The translations under genes and the position numbers were made by a program. This document shows positions 20,298-29,534 of a stretch of DNA of 64,000 nt, one piece after another. The number at the start of each line of letters is the position of its first letter. Position 1 is the first letter of the stretch. A model generated the notes under the pieces. That model was not told the origin of the DNA, did no database searches, and worked only from the letters and a program-made list of their open reading frames with translations. The stretch spans positions 45,281-109,280 of the IMG/VR virus record IMGVR_UViG_3300045919_000631. One strand, 5' to 3'. This DNA is from a virus.

Positions 20298-21425
20298 TTA
20301 TTGTCCGTTTACTGTTACTGGTGTTCGAGTTAGTCCTGAATATAGAAAGTTTCTTGTATCATCATTTAAGCTTGTAAAGCTAATAGACACTTGATAAGCA
20401 TCTGGAATAATAGTTTTAATTGTTGATACTGTCTTTTGAGATTGCGTTACTGGTGGGATAGGAATAGTCATCATTCTTCTGCTTCCTAAAAATTTTACTT
20501 CAAGTTTATTAATATAAGCATAAGGAATAAACGTGGAGCCAGGAACGGTCAACTCATAAATTACCGGCAGATCAATAATGCTTCGAGTTATACGGCCGGG
20601 TCTATTTTGAAAAATTAGAGCAAACAGAAGCTGCCAATTAAGTGAGATATCATCAAATGTGCCTGTATTTAAAAGTGGAAAATTCACATCAAATGATGAT
20701 CCTTCTCCCATTTTAAATGCTTGGCTTCTTTCAATATAAGTACCTGGGCTTAAAGCACCTGTTGTAGATGCTAAAATTTCTGATACGGAAGATGCCATAT
20801 CAGATACTCCACTAAAAATATTTCCATCTTCTTTGTCTCCGAATGCATTTTTATCGCTCACATAATTATCAGAAAAATATGGCATTGCATAGTTAAATCC
20901 GGTTTGCTCTGTCAAGTATAAATATGTATACGGATCTAATACAGCATTACCAAATGTTGTGGCGTTTTTAATAATAGATAAATTGTTTCCAAGAGCTGTT
21001 TTAATTTGCTTTAGAGTATTGGAAGCAATATTTGTGGCAGTCTGCGCATTACCAACTGCTGGAGCACCTGTTTGCTGTAAAATATTATTGACAATTGCAA
21101 GACCAGTTTGAGTACTATCAACAGATGCAAATGTTGAATTTGCTAAATTGCTAACAATACTATTAATTGCTAATCGTTTTTCTGTTAAGTATATTACTGG
21201 TGTATCTGATCGAGAGGTCTTAGGGCTTTTAGTCCATGGAAAATCATTTACAATATCTATTGGATTTCCTGGAGTTGTTTGCTGCGCATATATATTATAC
21301 GACTGGTCATCAAAAGGATTTATACTTGTTGAGTCAAATTTTGAATAGACAGCCACTTTATCACGAACCAGCACAGGTAGTGTTGGTTGATGAGATAAAA
21401 ATTGCAATGCCCATAGGTTAGTCAT
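20298..21425 (-). CDS. baseplate tail-tube cap protein, gp48/gp54-like
   Basis: 375 residues. The C-terminal third (ISLNWQLLFALIFQNRP; FIPYAYINKLEVKFLG; IPDAYQVSISFTSLNDDTRNF) fits the pattern I associate with gp48/gp54-type proteins at the top of the baseplate. The N-terminal half contains a helical Ala/Thr-rich insert. It follows the tape-measure gene as in the T4 order 29-48-54. A TTAAATA box ends 6 nt before ATG 21425. Whether it corresponds to gp48 or gp54 cannot be decided here. Confidence 0.55.
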   Translation of the reverse strand: MTNLWALQFLSHQPTLPVLVRDKVAVYSKFDSTSINPFDDQSYNIYAQQTTPGNPIDIVNDFPWTKSPKTSRSDTPVIYLTEKRLAINSIVSNLANSTFASVDSTQTGLAIVNNILQQTGAPAVGNAQTATNIASNTLKQIKTALGNNLSIIKNATTFGNAVLDPYTYLYLTEQTGFNYAMPYFSDNYVSDKNAFGDKEDGNIFSGVSDMASSVSEILASTTGALSPGTYIERSQAFKMGEGSSFDVNFPLLNTGTFDDISLNWQLLFALIFQNRPGRITRSIIDLPVIYELTVPGSTFIPYAYINKLEVKFLGSRRMMTIPIPPVTQSQKTVSTIKTIIPDAYQVSISFTSLNDDTRNFLYSGLTRTPVTVNGQ

Positions 21426-21439
21426 TTATAATATTTAAG

Positions 21440-23380
21440 TTACGTGTTGGACGTTTGCAGTTCTCTGAGGGACATGCCTTTTGATGCATTGTTTACTATA
21501 GAATTGTTTGTTACTATGTTTGTCCCCATTTTCTTCATATTTTCAGCCATCTGTCGTAAAAACTTATTGCTCTCTGCAATCAATTCAACCTGACGTGATA
21601 GTAAAGACGTTGATGAACTTGATAGATCCTGAAGGATATCGTTGTTTTCCTCTGCTAATTTCAATGTTTCACCGAAATGTTTATCAAAGACACCACCAGC
21701 TTTAGCACCAATGATAGTATCATCTTTGCTCGGTTGAATAACTTTGCCGCTAGGTGTTTGAATAAAATCGTTTACTTGTTGGATTTGTGGTAATTTAGTT
21801 TTATCTGACTTTGCGGTCTGTAATTTATCATCCACTATAGGTCCCATATCTATGCCAAACGTTTTTGCTACTCTTGCTCGGAGTGAGAAGCCAAAAACAC
21901 TTTCAGGAATGAGCATTAATGCTTTTTTCTTTAACGACTCAACTAATTGACCGAAGGTATCTCTAAATTTTTCGCCAGAGCCTGCTGTAATTTCTTTTGC
22001 TTCTTTATAGCTTGATATTCCTGTTATTATATTTGATAATATTCCAAATCCTGGAACTGCCCAAGCCATTTTTAATAGCCCATCTTTTACATTTTCTAAA
22101 TTGCCACCTGAAGCTAATACCTCACCGAATCCTTCACCAAACATTGCAAAGTTTTTAACGAGTGGTAATTTATTCCACATCTTCCACAAGGAAGATGTCC
22201 ATGAGCCTATAAGATTTAACTTTGTAGCTGTTCTCTCTCCAGGATCACCTTTATTGCCTTTCCAATCTAGTATTGCATTGAAAGCGTCAAGACCAATACT
22301 TAGCGCTGTTCCTACACCAGGAACTAAAGATGTTATGCCACTAATTAAATCGATGGAGCCACCAACGATATCACCAGTTTTAAATCTTGTAGCAGCACTT
22401 GCCCACGATATAAAAGAACCAATTAGGGGCAATACCTTTAATGCAGGCTTAATAAGTTTTGAAGCACCACTGGCTGCCTTAGCAAACATTCCGAGATTTA
22501 ATTTACCAATTGCTTTGATTGGTGCATATAATAAACCTCCAAACGCTTTTTTGAATTCAGATGAAATTGCGCTTACCGCTTTTGATACAAACCCACCACT
22601 TGGGATACCTGCAGTAATTGCTTTAGATAAACCTGATAACATCGACGCAATAGGTTTCTTAACTTCTTTAATTAAATCAATTGCTTTACTCTTGAGACTT
22701 TTTGCAATTTCAGGAAATGACAATGTTGGTAGAAATTTACTGAGGTTGCTTTCTAAACTGCTTATTGCTTTTGAAAAAACTCCTTGAACTAAAGTAAATA
22801 TTGTCTTTGGTCCATATTTTGCAAGAAAGATTAATAACCCTTTTAATGGCCCGTTACTCATTAGTCCTGTTACCAAAGCCGCTAAACCTCCTAGCACTAC
22901 AAGAGCACCTCCTGTAAGTTTTTTGATAAGTGTCATGAACGGCAAATCCTGAACTGTATCATCTTCTTTTTCTTTTTTCTTTTTTGACTTGATTGACTTT
23001 AAAAAATCCTGAGCAGGTTTGCCGAATCCAGTTATGATTACAGGTTTTGGCTCTTCGACAATTTTTTCAGCGGCGGGAGCATCTTTTTTTGCTGTCTTTT
23101 TTACGAAGTCTAAAAACTTCTTAGTGATGTCTTGAAGAGGCTTCTCATCTTTTTCTCTCTTTTCTAATTTCTTTGGAGCAGGCTTTTCTTTTGTGGCTGT
23201 TACCACATTTACCTTTTTTTGCTCTTTTTTTGCCTCTTTTTTTGGTTCAAGTTTAATGGCCGCTACTTTCTTAGGAACAGCAGCATTTTTTTGCTTTTTA
23301 GCTGCATCAGCTATTTTAGCTGAAACAGATGTAAGCAATGCTATAGCTTCATTAATATCTTTAAACGGCTGATCTGCCAT
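21440..23380 (-). CDS. 29: tail tape-measure / hub protein (gp29-like)
   Basis: 646 residues. The N-terminal ~150 residues are Lys/Ala/Glu-rich and helical (AKKQKNAAVPKKVAAIK). A hydrophobic glycine-rich stretch follows at ~160-380 (GGALVVLGGLAALVTGLM; GLLIFLAKYGPKTIF; SLVPGVGTALSIGLDAF), then a helical C-terminus. This profile and its position before the tube-cap gene are those of tape-measure proteins, which set tail length and may enter the host envelope. T4 gp29 is 590 aa. A late box lies 5 nt upstream of the ATG. Confidence 0.75.
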   Translation of the reverse strand: MADQPFKDINEAIALLTSVSAKIADAAKKQKNAAVPKKVAAIKLEPKKEAKKEQKKVNVVTATKEKPAPKKLEKREKDEKPLQDITKKFLDFVKKTAKKDAPAAEKIVEEPKPVIITGFGKPAQDFLKSIKSKKKKEKEDDTVQDLPFMTLIKKLTGGALVVLGGLAALVTGLMSNGPLKGLLIFLAKYGPKTIFTLVQGVFSKAISSLESNLSKFLPTLSFPEIAKSLKSKAIDLIKEVKKPIASMLSGLSKAITAGIPSGGFVSKAVSAISSEFKKAFGGLLYAPIKAIGKLNLGMFAKAASGASKLIKPALKVLPLIGSFISWASAATRFKTGDIVGGSIDLISGITSLVPGVGTALSIGLDAFNAILDWKGNKGDPGERTATKLNLIGSWTSSLWKMWNKLPLVKNFAMFGEGFGEVLASGGNLENVKDGLLKMAWAVPGFGILSNIITGISSYKEAKEITAGSGEKFRDTFGQLVESLKKKALMLIPESVFGFSLRARVAKTFGIDMGPIVDDKLQTAKSDKTKLPQIQQVNDFIQTPSGKVIQPSKDDTIIGAKAGGVFDKHFGETLKLAEENNDILQDLSSSSTSLLSRQVELIAESNKFLRQMAENMKKMGTNIVTNNSIVNNASKGMSLRELQTSNT

Positions 23381-23385
23381 TTAAA

Positions 23386-23391
23386 TATTTA
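23386..23391 (-). promoter_or_regulatory. late promoter box for the tape-measure gene
   Basis: On the minus strand TTAAATA is followed by TTTAA and then ATG (5-nt gap). The core TTAAATATTTAA is palindromic. Confidence 0.55.
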
Positions 23392-23400
23392 ATTAGAGCA

Positions 23401-24138
23401 TCACACTACAAAAAAGTCGGGGACAAGCTCAATATAGCTATCAAAACCAGGTATTTTTGTTAAAGCCTTTTCAGCATCTCTAACACCGTTAATATATTCA
23501 ACAATTCGCACAAATTCAGCGCTATCAAGTGATTCAATGATAGAAACATTTTGATTGATGTTATCTTTCATTAGGATCTGCGATCCTGTGCTCTGTACTT
23601 CGATTTTTTCAATAAATTTAAAAATCTCATACGAGAATAAGTCGCTAATTAATGATTTGAGTTTGCTGCTATCTACGTTCTCGTCTTTGTATTTCTTGAG
23701 AAGAATGCTATTAATTCTATTATCATATTCTAGACTAGGAACTCTCACATGGAATTTAAAGTTTGTTGACTCAATAATTTTTGGCTCAGGAAGATGTGTA
23801 GGCTTATTAGCAGCCATAATTTCTTTAATACTAAAGGATACATTATCTTGTTCACCGCCATCTTTTAACTGCCCTCTCAATGCAAGAGCTAAATTTACGC
23901 GATCAATCGTGTTGAGATCTGACATCTTTTCAGAACAATTTGACTCAAGAATTTTATAGAAGGTTGTATTAAAAAATAATACTGATAAATTGCTATCAAT
24001 TGCAGTTTCAATAATTGTCTTTTGCTGAGCTAAAGTCAGCGCAAAGACTTCAACGTTTTTAGCCAAAGATGGGGCCCACACAGATGTTTTTGTTCTAATT
24101 TTTTTAATATCTTCTAAAATTTTGCTAATGTCGCTCAT
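23401..24138 (-). CDS. tail assembly/baseplate hub chaperone-like protein, 245 aa
   Basis: The gene precedes the tape measure by 20 nt. The product resembles T4 gp26/gp51-type hub assembly proteins in layout: VEVFALTLAQQKTIIETAIDSN near the N-terminus, a central basic-hydrophobic strand NFKFHVRVPSLEYDNRIN, then a helical FSYEIFKFIEKIEV. Upstream is TATAAATT, one mismatch from the late box, with a 5-nt gap to the ATG. The assignment rests mainly on position. Confidence 0.45.
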   Translation of the reverse strand: MSDISKILEDIKKIRTKTSVWAPSLAKNVEVFALTLAQQKTIIETAIDSNLSVLFFNTTFYKILESNCSEKMSDLNTIDRVNLALALRGQLKDGGEQDNVSFSIKEIMAANKPTHLPEPKIIESTNFKFHVRVPSLEYDNRINSILLKKYKDENVDSSKLKSLISDLFSYEIFKFIEKIEVQSTGSQILMKDNINQNVSIIESLDSAEFVRIVEYINGVRDAEKALTKIPGFDSYIELVPDFFVV

Positions 24139-24146
24139 ATTATAAT

Positions 24147-24959
24147 TTATACTGGCTCATCTATTTTTCCAGTATCTGCTGTTTTTGACTGCTGCTCAAT
24201 CTCTTCTTTATATTTTGTTATCATTACTTTAGTCTCAGCATACGGAGTGTTTTCTAAATCCACATAATTATATCCAAGATGTTTTCTCAAATGATACTCC
24301 AAATCGAGAACCGTTGAATAATCTCCATCAAATATTATTTTTAGAAAATTTAATATTGATGAATCGTATATACTTATCTGATAATCATTTAAAGCTGTTA
24401 CCTTATATTTGAAATCTCCATACATTTTTATAAGCTTCTCAATTGCATCCTTGACTGGGAACGCAATTATATGATCAACTAGTATATCTCGATTTTCGGG
24501 TGTAATGTCTTCGAAGTCTTCGTCATTAGCTGTGGTTATATTAGCTATACTATCTTTAATACAATCCATTATATTGCTACTTGCAATAAAATTGGCTGGA
24601 GGGCCTAGCTGCAATTTAAATCCATTGCATTCATACTCAAGCAAGTCGTATTTTTTATTGAAAGCTTGAAAAAACAAATCTACAGATGTTGTAATTTCTT
24701 TATCATCTAAAATTAATCGAATATCGTCCCCTATTGTTAGGCTTCGAATATAAAGCAATATAAGAGTTTTTTCAATCACATTTGCTGGCTTTTTTCCAAC
24801 AACTTGGCTATCAATTACATCGTTAAATACTCGCACTAATGAAGGCAAGTCATCTACGAAAAGCAATTTCTGACAAAGCTTTTTATACTCCATAAAAGAC
24901 ATCTCCTTAACTTGAAATGTATTTTGAGCAGTTGCGACCTTTGATACAAAATTATCCAC
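24147..24959 (-). CDS. tail assembly/baseplate hub-like protein, 270 aa
   Basis: Overlaps the tube-like gene by 8 nt and shares with the next gene a similar design: VKEMSFMEYKKLCQKLLFVDDL at the N-terminus, a central strand (FKLQLGPPANF) and a C-terminal helical part. Two consecutive chaperone-like genes ahead of a tape measure are common in contractile tails. I consider a gp26-type hub assembly role possible but unproven. Confidence 0.42.
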   Translation of the reverse strand: MDNFVSKVATAQNTFQVKEMSFMEYKKLCQKLLFVDDLPSLVRVFNDVIDSQVVGKKPANVIEKTLILLYIRSLTIGDDIRLILDDKEITTSVDLFFQAFNKKYDLLEYECNGFKLQLGPPANFIASSNIMDCIKDSIANITTANDEDFEDITPENRDILVDHIIAFPVKDAIEKLIKMYGDFKYKVTALNDYQISIYDSSILNFLKIIFDGDYSTVLDLEYHLRKHLGYNYVDLENTPYAETKVMITKYKEEIEQQSKTADTGKIDEPV

Positions 24960-25728
24960 GATGTAACTTAGTTAGTAAATTTGGAAGTGAAGTCAAATTA
25001 CTAGATATTTCGTAATAGCTGTAAAGAAACGGAACGTTATATTTGTCTAATTGCTCAGCATCATATGACAACTCTCTCGATCCTACATTTAACGGAACAA
25101 CATCGTGAAACGTCCAAATTTTTCGCGGAATCATTGATACATGCTCCACGGTCTTTGCATATTGCAAGATTGTGATAGTGCCTTTTGTATTTTTATTTCT
25201 TTCTGCTATATTTGAAAGATCTCGAGCAACGTATCCGTGATGGCTTGCTAAAATAAGCCAAGGTCTAATAATAAAATCAGCAAATGATGTATTCGTCTCT
25301 CGAAATTGAATTGTTAGCTGCTCATTAGCGTATGATTCACGGTCACCTATTACTGATCCAGTTATAAACCCTCTGTTATTTTCAATTGATGCTGCTTTAA
25401 CTGAAAGTGTCTCAGGTGGTATGTCAACTCCCTGAACATATACACAACCAATCAGTTTTTGATTTTCATTTGCTAGTAAAGCTGCTTTAGCTTTATCAAT
25501 ATTAAAACTATCTTTGCTGCCTGTTACTATCTCTAAATTTTGCAGAATAGATGTGCGCAAGCCAATAGGAATATCATCAAAAACTACAACCCATTGAGTG
25601 CGTAGCGGTATAGAGTTATGCCAAATAGATAAATTATCTAGGAATGAATCTCTAAAACTGATTAGAGGAATTGCTCCGTCTTCTAATCCAATTGTCGCGT
25701 TTGTGTCAGCGTTAAAGATACCAGGCAT
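24952..25728 (-). CDS. gp19-fold tail tube-like protein, 258 aa
   Basis: Has a tube-protein-like plan: VYVQGVDIPPETLSVKAASI (inner strand and loop), SYANEQLTIQFRETNTSFADFIIRPWL, then PRKIWTFHDVVPLNVGSRELSYDAE and VPFLYSYYEI. It is longer than the neighbouring gp19. Tube paralogues in this position may form the tube initiator or terminator ring at the baseplate. A late box lies 5 nt before the ATG. Confidence 0.5.
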   Translation of the reverse strand: MPGIFNADTNATIGLEDGAIPLISFRDSFLDNLSIWHNSIPLRTQWVVVFDDIPIGLRTSILQNLEIVTGSKDSFNIDKAKAALLANENQKLIGCVYVQGVDIPPETLSVKAASIENNRGFITGSVIGDRESYANEQLTIQFRETNTSFADFIIRPWLILASHHGYVARDLSNIAERNKNTKGTITILQYAKTVEHVSMIPRKIWTFHDVVPLNVGSRELSYDAEQLDKYNVPFLYSYYEISSNLTSLPNLLTKLHRG

Positions 25729-25733
25729 AGTAA

Positions 25734-25741
25734 TATTTATG
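25734..25741 (-). promoter_or_regulatory. late promoter box for the tube-like gene
   Basis: Minus-strand GCATAAATA is followed by a 5-nt spacer and ATG 25728. Confidence 0.55.
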
Positions 25742-25759
25742 CCTGGTAATAAAAATCAA

Positions 25760-26305
25760 TTATCCTGTTTTGCGCCAGAAATGATAAGCAATAGTAACAT
25801 CAAAGTTTTGAACTTCGCCAGTTGATGTAATATCATACTCTAGAGTTCCAACATTTCTAATGCTTACACCAACAAGCTGGATTTTTGATACTGGATCAAG
25901 CTGCTTATTTAATTGAAGTAAATCAATTGTAGCATTTCTTGTTGGTATGAAATAATTTCCTGTGCTTGATGCATCACTAAACGTGTTTTCGCTTACTTGT
26001 AAAAACTTTTGGCGTAGTGCTTGAGCCTCATCACCATAAAAGTTAATTTTATATTCAGCGCTTCCTTCATACTGAACAACGCCTGGCACGTTAAATTTCA
26101 ATCCCATATAAGGGGTCTCGATATTAACGATGCTTTTACCTGGCACAGATGCTGTACGAGCATATACTAGCTCAGTTTCATTGAGCACTGTTGGGCTGTT
26201 TTCACCGAAATTAATGCTAAGTACTCTAAACAAATTTGTTCGAGCAAAATCTTTACGTTGTGCTTGGGTGTAAAACTGCTGAATTGTTTGGATTGTTTGT
26301 GCCAT
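25760..26305 (-). CDS. 19: tail tube protein gp19
   Basis: 181 residues; T4 gp19 is 163. The family pattern is clear: ARTNLFRVLSINFG, VYARTASVPGKSIVNIETPYMGLKFNVPGVVQYEGSAEYKINFYGDE, then IQLVGVSIRNVGTLEYDITSTGEVQNFDVTIAYHFW. It stacks into the inner tube through which DNA passes. It lies downstream of the sheath gene as in T4, with a late box 5 nt before ATG. Confidence 0.85.
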   Translation of the reverse strand: MAQTIQTIQQFYTQAQRKDFARTNLFRVLSINFGENSPTVLNETELVYARTASVPGKSIVNIETPYMGLKFNVPGVVQYEGSAEYKINFYGDEAQALRQKFLQVSENTFSDASSTGNYFIPTRNATIDLLQLNKQLDPVSKIQLVGVSIRNVGTLEYDITSTGEVQNFDVTIAYHFWRKTG

Positions 26306-26310
26306 GATAT

Positions 26311-26316
26311 TATTTA
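26311..26316 (-). promoter_or_regulatory. late promoter box for gp19
   Basis: Minus-strand TAATAAATA, then ATATC, then ATG 26305 (5-nt gap). Confidence 0.55.
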
Positions 26317-26514
26317 TTATCCGAGTATTAGTTGACTATTGGCTGACGTATCTTTGCTATCAAGTAAAATGTTCTTAATATTAATTTCACTGCGATTATA
26401 CCAAGCCCCATTTATTTTATAACCAATTGATGTAGACTCTTCAATAGTACCACTTCTTTCAAGTGGATCATATTTTGTAGTGTAGAATACTGTTTGGCCT
26501 TTTGATGCGCTCAT
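26317..26514 (-). CDS. small protein between sheath and tube, 65 aa
   Basis: The first ATG (26514) is 4 nt after the sheath stop, giving MSASKGQTVFYTTKYDP. An upstream TTG in the frame would overlap the sheath gene. The product is polar with a short beta-like centre (GYKINGAWYNRSEINIKNIL). No family was recognised. It sits between two major tail genes and is probably expressed with them. Confidence 0.5.
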   Translation of the reverse strand: MSASKGQTVFYTTKYDPLERSGTIEESTSIGYKINGAWYNRSEINIKNILLDSKDTSANSQLILG

Positions 26515-26518
26515 AAAA

Positions 26519-28894
26519 TTATCCAACTAGCTCGTTAAAATTGACTCCCGTGCGTGTTGCATTGAAGTTTACTAAAATAAACTCTGCTGTACGGACCGGT
26601 TTTAGGTATATATCAACAACTAATTCATTTGCATCAATAATATCTGGAGTATTATTACGAGTGTCACAAACAATCATATAGTCGTATAATCCTTCCGTAT
26701 TCTTTGCGTATTCAAAGATTGGAGTAAGAGTATTAACTAGATTTGTTCTTGTTAAGAGAGTGTTTGGCTCAAATACGTAATATTTAGCAGCAGCTGCTGT
26801 AGCTTTTTCAAGAGCTAAGAATAAACGACGAACATTGATTCTATCAAACACGCTCGGGCGCTTTAAGAGAGTCTTTTGTCCGTAAATTACTAGACCTTCA
26901 TTTGCAAAATATGCAACAGGGTTTGTGCTAATTTTATAGAGCTGATCGCGTTGTTTTTGTTTTGGATACAACGCAGCTCCTGTAACACCTTTTACAACTC
27001 CTCTATTAAACCCAGCTGGTGCTTGCCATGGTTGCGAGTTAGAATCTGTAAGAGCCATTGCTGCGGCAGCAAAGCCTGAAAATGGAACATATACTTGACC
27101 ATCTAACACACCATCATATGCTTGAACCCAATTATCATACGTTGTAGCGTAACTTGTATTAACAGTTGCAAGAACGTTGCGAATTGCGTTATAAACATTC
27201 TGTGAGAAATTATTGGCAACATTGTCAAGTGTTTTGAAGTTTTGACCTTGTACGAAGATTTCTCTTGGAAGATCTGCAATGAACAAGTGATCTTTTCTTA
27301 CAAATTCAGCAAATTGAGCAAATCTTTGGAATACTGAATTCCAATCTGCTGCAAATGCAGCAGCATCTGCGGGCCAAACTGTGATATCTGCGGCGGCTAA
27401 TCCGCTTATAGCGCTCACAAATACATTATCATCAAAGTATTCTGTGCCTGTCTGGCCGCTTAGATAATTTTTGACAGCATAGATTGTTGAAAGGCCACCA
27501 TCAACTGTGATATCAAGGTTATAGAGATCTGCATTTTCTGCAATACTAAACATTCTATCAAGCTTTAATGGAATTGCACCAAGATATTTGTTTTGTGGAT
27601 TTGTATCTGCAAATGCGCCGACTGTGAATAAGCTATCTGCAGCATTTAAGTATGCCCAAGAAGATGTCAATGTTTTGATTAATGACTGTGTTTGCTGATA
27701 GCTTGTGCTACCATACGCTCCAGACAATGTCACCAATGTGCTTGACAATAATGGTACGTTAGCGCATTTTGATGTAATAATGCGCACTTTATTTGATGGA
27801 TTACCTGCAACGTCTAACCAAGTTGCTCCATTTTTGTGAGATATGTAATCGTTGATTAACACTTGCACATTTGGAGAGTTATCTTCAACAGCTCCTAAAA
27901 ATAGATTAATTGGCTGGCCACCTTGCTGGCTATTTACTTGACGATAATAATCAAGTGAACCAACATATTTTTCAGCGAGAGTGTAATCAAGCTTGATTGT
28001 TGTTGGTGAGAATGTTGACTGCTTTAATTTAAACAATCCAAATGATATCATGTCATCGTTTGTTCTCGTATTAAGATCAAACTGACTTAAATTTTCCATC
28101 ACTTCAGAAATGCTTGCATTAATTTGACCGTAAGATGATGGAGTTGCATCTGATGCAGCTGAAAGAATGAAATTTAGACGAGATGCAGGTAATACTGTGT
28201 AGTTATATGTGCTTGTAGCAGAGTATGACACAGATTGAACATTTAAAATTTCATCAAAATTTGTTGCGGGCGTTGCGTTTGTATTGTCTGCTAAACCAAC
28301 GTAATATCCTTCGTATCGAGGATTTACTGTTGTTTGACCAATGTTTAAAACAATAATACCAGCATTGCCTAAATCAGAAAAAGAGTTAAAAGTTCCAAGT
28401 GGGCTATTTTTCCAAGAAAACCCGTTTTGCTGAACCAAATTATTATACTGAGTCTGGTTTAACTCGAAGTGGTCAGGTTGTCCGATCAAATATAATACAC
28501 CAGATGTGTATTGATTGAGAGTTGTAAGAGCCGTGCCATATGCATTACGGTCTTGAGAAATATCAACAGCTGTTACTGGATAAACTAATGCACCGAATGA
28601 ACTGCCAAATCCAACACCGTTGCCACTACCGTATGGGAGTCTGTATACGCTCACATTTGCCTGCGTTTTTAACAGCGGCTCAACTGTGTGATACAAATAA
28701 CGTTCTGCTGGGGTAGTAGGGCTACCAAAAATTTGAGTATATTCTGCAAGAGTCGATACTGTAATAACTTCATCAGTTGGTCCTGATGGAGCAAAACCTG
28801 CCGCTAAAATATTCGTACCCGATGGCAGCACTGGTTGCTGTTGCAACTCGTTTTCAGCAATTTGGACGCCTGGTGAAGTGATTGTAAGTGCCAT
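26519..28894 (-). CDS. 18: contractile tail sheath protein gp18
   Basis: 791 residues, longer than T4 gp18 (659). The N-terminus MALTITSPGVQIAENEL is the canonical sheath start (P-G-V-x-x-x-E), followed by AAGFAPSGPTDEVITVSTLAEYTQIFGSP. The C-terminal region shows KISTNPVAYFANEGLVIYGQKTL, DRINVRRLFLALEKAT and LTRTNLVNTLTPIFEYAKN, conserved in sheath domains I and IV. The extra ~130 residues probably form surface domains. A late box lies 7 nt upstream. Confidence 0.92.
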   Translation of the reverse strand: MALTITSPGVQIAENELQQQPVLPSGTNILAAGFAPSGPTDEVITVSTLAEYTQIFGSPTTPAERYLYHTVEPLLKTQANVSVYRLPYGSGNGVGFGSSFGALVYPVTAVDISQDRNAYGTALTTLNQYTSGVLYLIGQPDHFELNQTQYNNLVQQNGFSWKNSPLGTFNSFSDLGNAGIIVLNIGQTTVNPRYEGYYVGLADNTNATPATNFDEILNVQSVSYSATSTYNYTVLPASRLNFILSAASDATPSSYGQINASISEVMENLSQFDLNTRTNDDMISFGLFKLKQSTFSPTTIKLDYTLAEKYVGSLDYYRQVNSQQGGQPINLFLGAVEDNSPNVQVLINDYISHKNGATWLDVAGNPSNKVRIITSKCANVPLLSSTLVTLSGAYGSTSYQQTQSLIKTLTSSWAYLNAADSLFTVGAFADTNPQNKYLGAIPLKLDRMFSIAENADLYNLDITVDGGLSTIYAVKNYLSGQTGTEYFDDNVFVSAISGLAAADITVWPADAAAFAADWNSVFQRFAQFAEFVRKDHLFIADLPREIFVQGQNFKTLDNVANNFSQNVYNAIRNVLATVNTSYATTYDNWVQAYDGVLDGQVYVPFSGFAAAAMALTDSNSQPWQAPAGFNRGVVKGVTGAALYPKQKQRDQLYKISTNPVAYFANEGLVIYGQKTLLKRPSVFDRINVRRLFLALEKATAAAAKYYVFEPNTLLTRTNLVNTLTPIFEYAKNTEGLYDYMIVCDTRNNTPDIIDANELVVDIYLKPVRTAEFILVNFNATRTGVNFNELVG

Positions 28895-28901
28895 ATGCTA
28901 T

Positions 28902-28909
28902 TATTTATG
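28902..28909 (-). promoter_or_regulatory. late promoter box for the sheath gene
   Basis: Minus-strand CCATAAATA precedes ATG 28894 with a 7-nt spacer. Confidence 0.5.
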
Positions 28910-28925
28910 GTTTTCAAACCAAAAA

Positions 28926-29534
28926 TTATAACGGTACAGCAAAGAACTGGGAAAACGAAAACTTAAACCCTGATGTAATCTCATCTGGGTCTTTATAATC
29001 GTAGCTAATTCCATTTAGCGACACGGGAAATGCTTTTGTGTATGTAAATTGCATTACTGGTTTTTCAAACTCATCAAGGGCATACACTGTTAAGTCAGCC
29101 TGATATTTCTCGGGAGCCACTTTCTGTGGGTTTGCAATAGCATTTTGTGGAGTATCGCTCCGGGCATCATAATATGACACTTTTTGATCATTTAATATGT
29201 CTAGCCAGCGATATATAACGTAATAATTATTAAATTTGTTGTCAATTGTAAAGCCGACATCTATATCAGCATAAGGTTCTCTATTATTTGATGATACTTT
29301 AAAAGACTGGCCGCTATAGCCAGCTGTTATACCCGGTACTATAATTTCTGGAACAACTGACCCAAATACAGAGAATTGAAGTGATTTCTCGACAAATAAT
29401 TTTTTATCTCTCGAAGATAAATCACTTGTTGCTAAATCTTTTAGAGCTGCGGGGTAATTTAATACAAGCAGAAATTTATCTTTTCTGCTTTTATTAAGCT
29501 GTGATTGAATATTATTATCTATGATCTCACTCAT
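28926..29534 (-). CDS. tail tube-fold protein between terminase and sheath, 202 aa
   Basis: ATG 29534 overlaps the gp17 stop (ATGA); an in-frame start 15 nt upstream lies within gp17. The strand pattern DKFLLVLNYPAALKDL, FVEKSLQFSVFGSVVPEIIVPGITAGYSGQSFKVSSNN, then DVGFTIDNKFNNYYVIYRWLDIL matches a gp19-type tube fold with an extended insertion. I recall similar proteins next to gp18 in marine T4-like phages. It may cap the distal tube or act in the neck. Confidence 0.5.
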   Translation of the reverse strand: MSEIIDNNIQSQLNKSRKDKFLLVLNYPAALKDLATSDLSSRDKKLFVEKSLQFSVFGSVVPEIIVPGITAGYSGQSFKVSSNNREPYADIDVGFTIDNKFNNYYVIYRWLDILNDQKVSYYDARSDTPQNAIANPQKVAPEKYQADLTVYALDEFEKPVMQFTYTKAFPVSLNGISYDYKDPDEITSGFKFSFSQFFAVPL

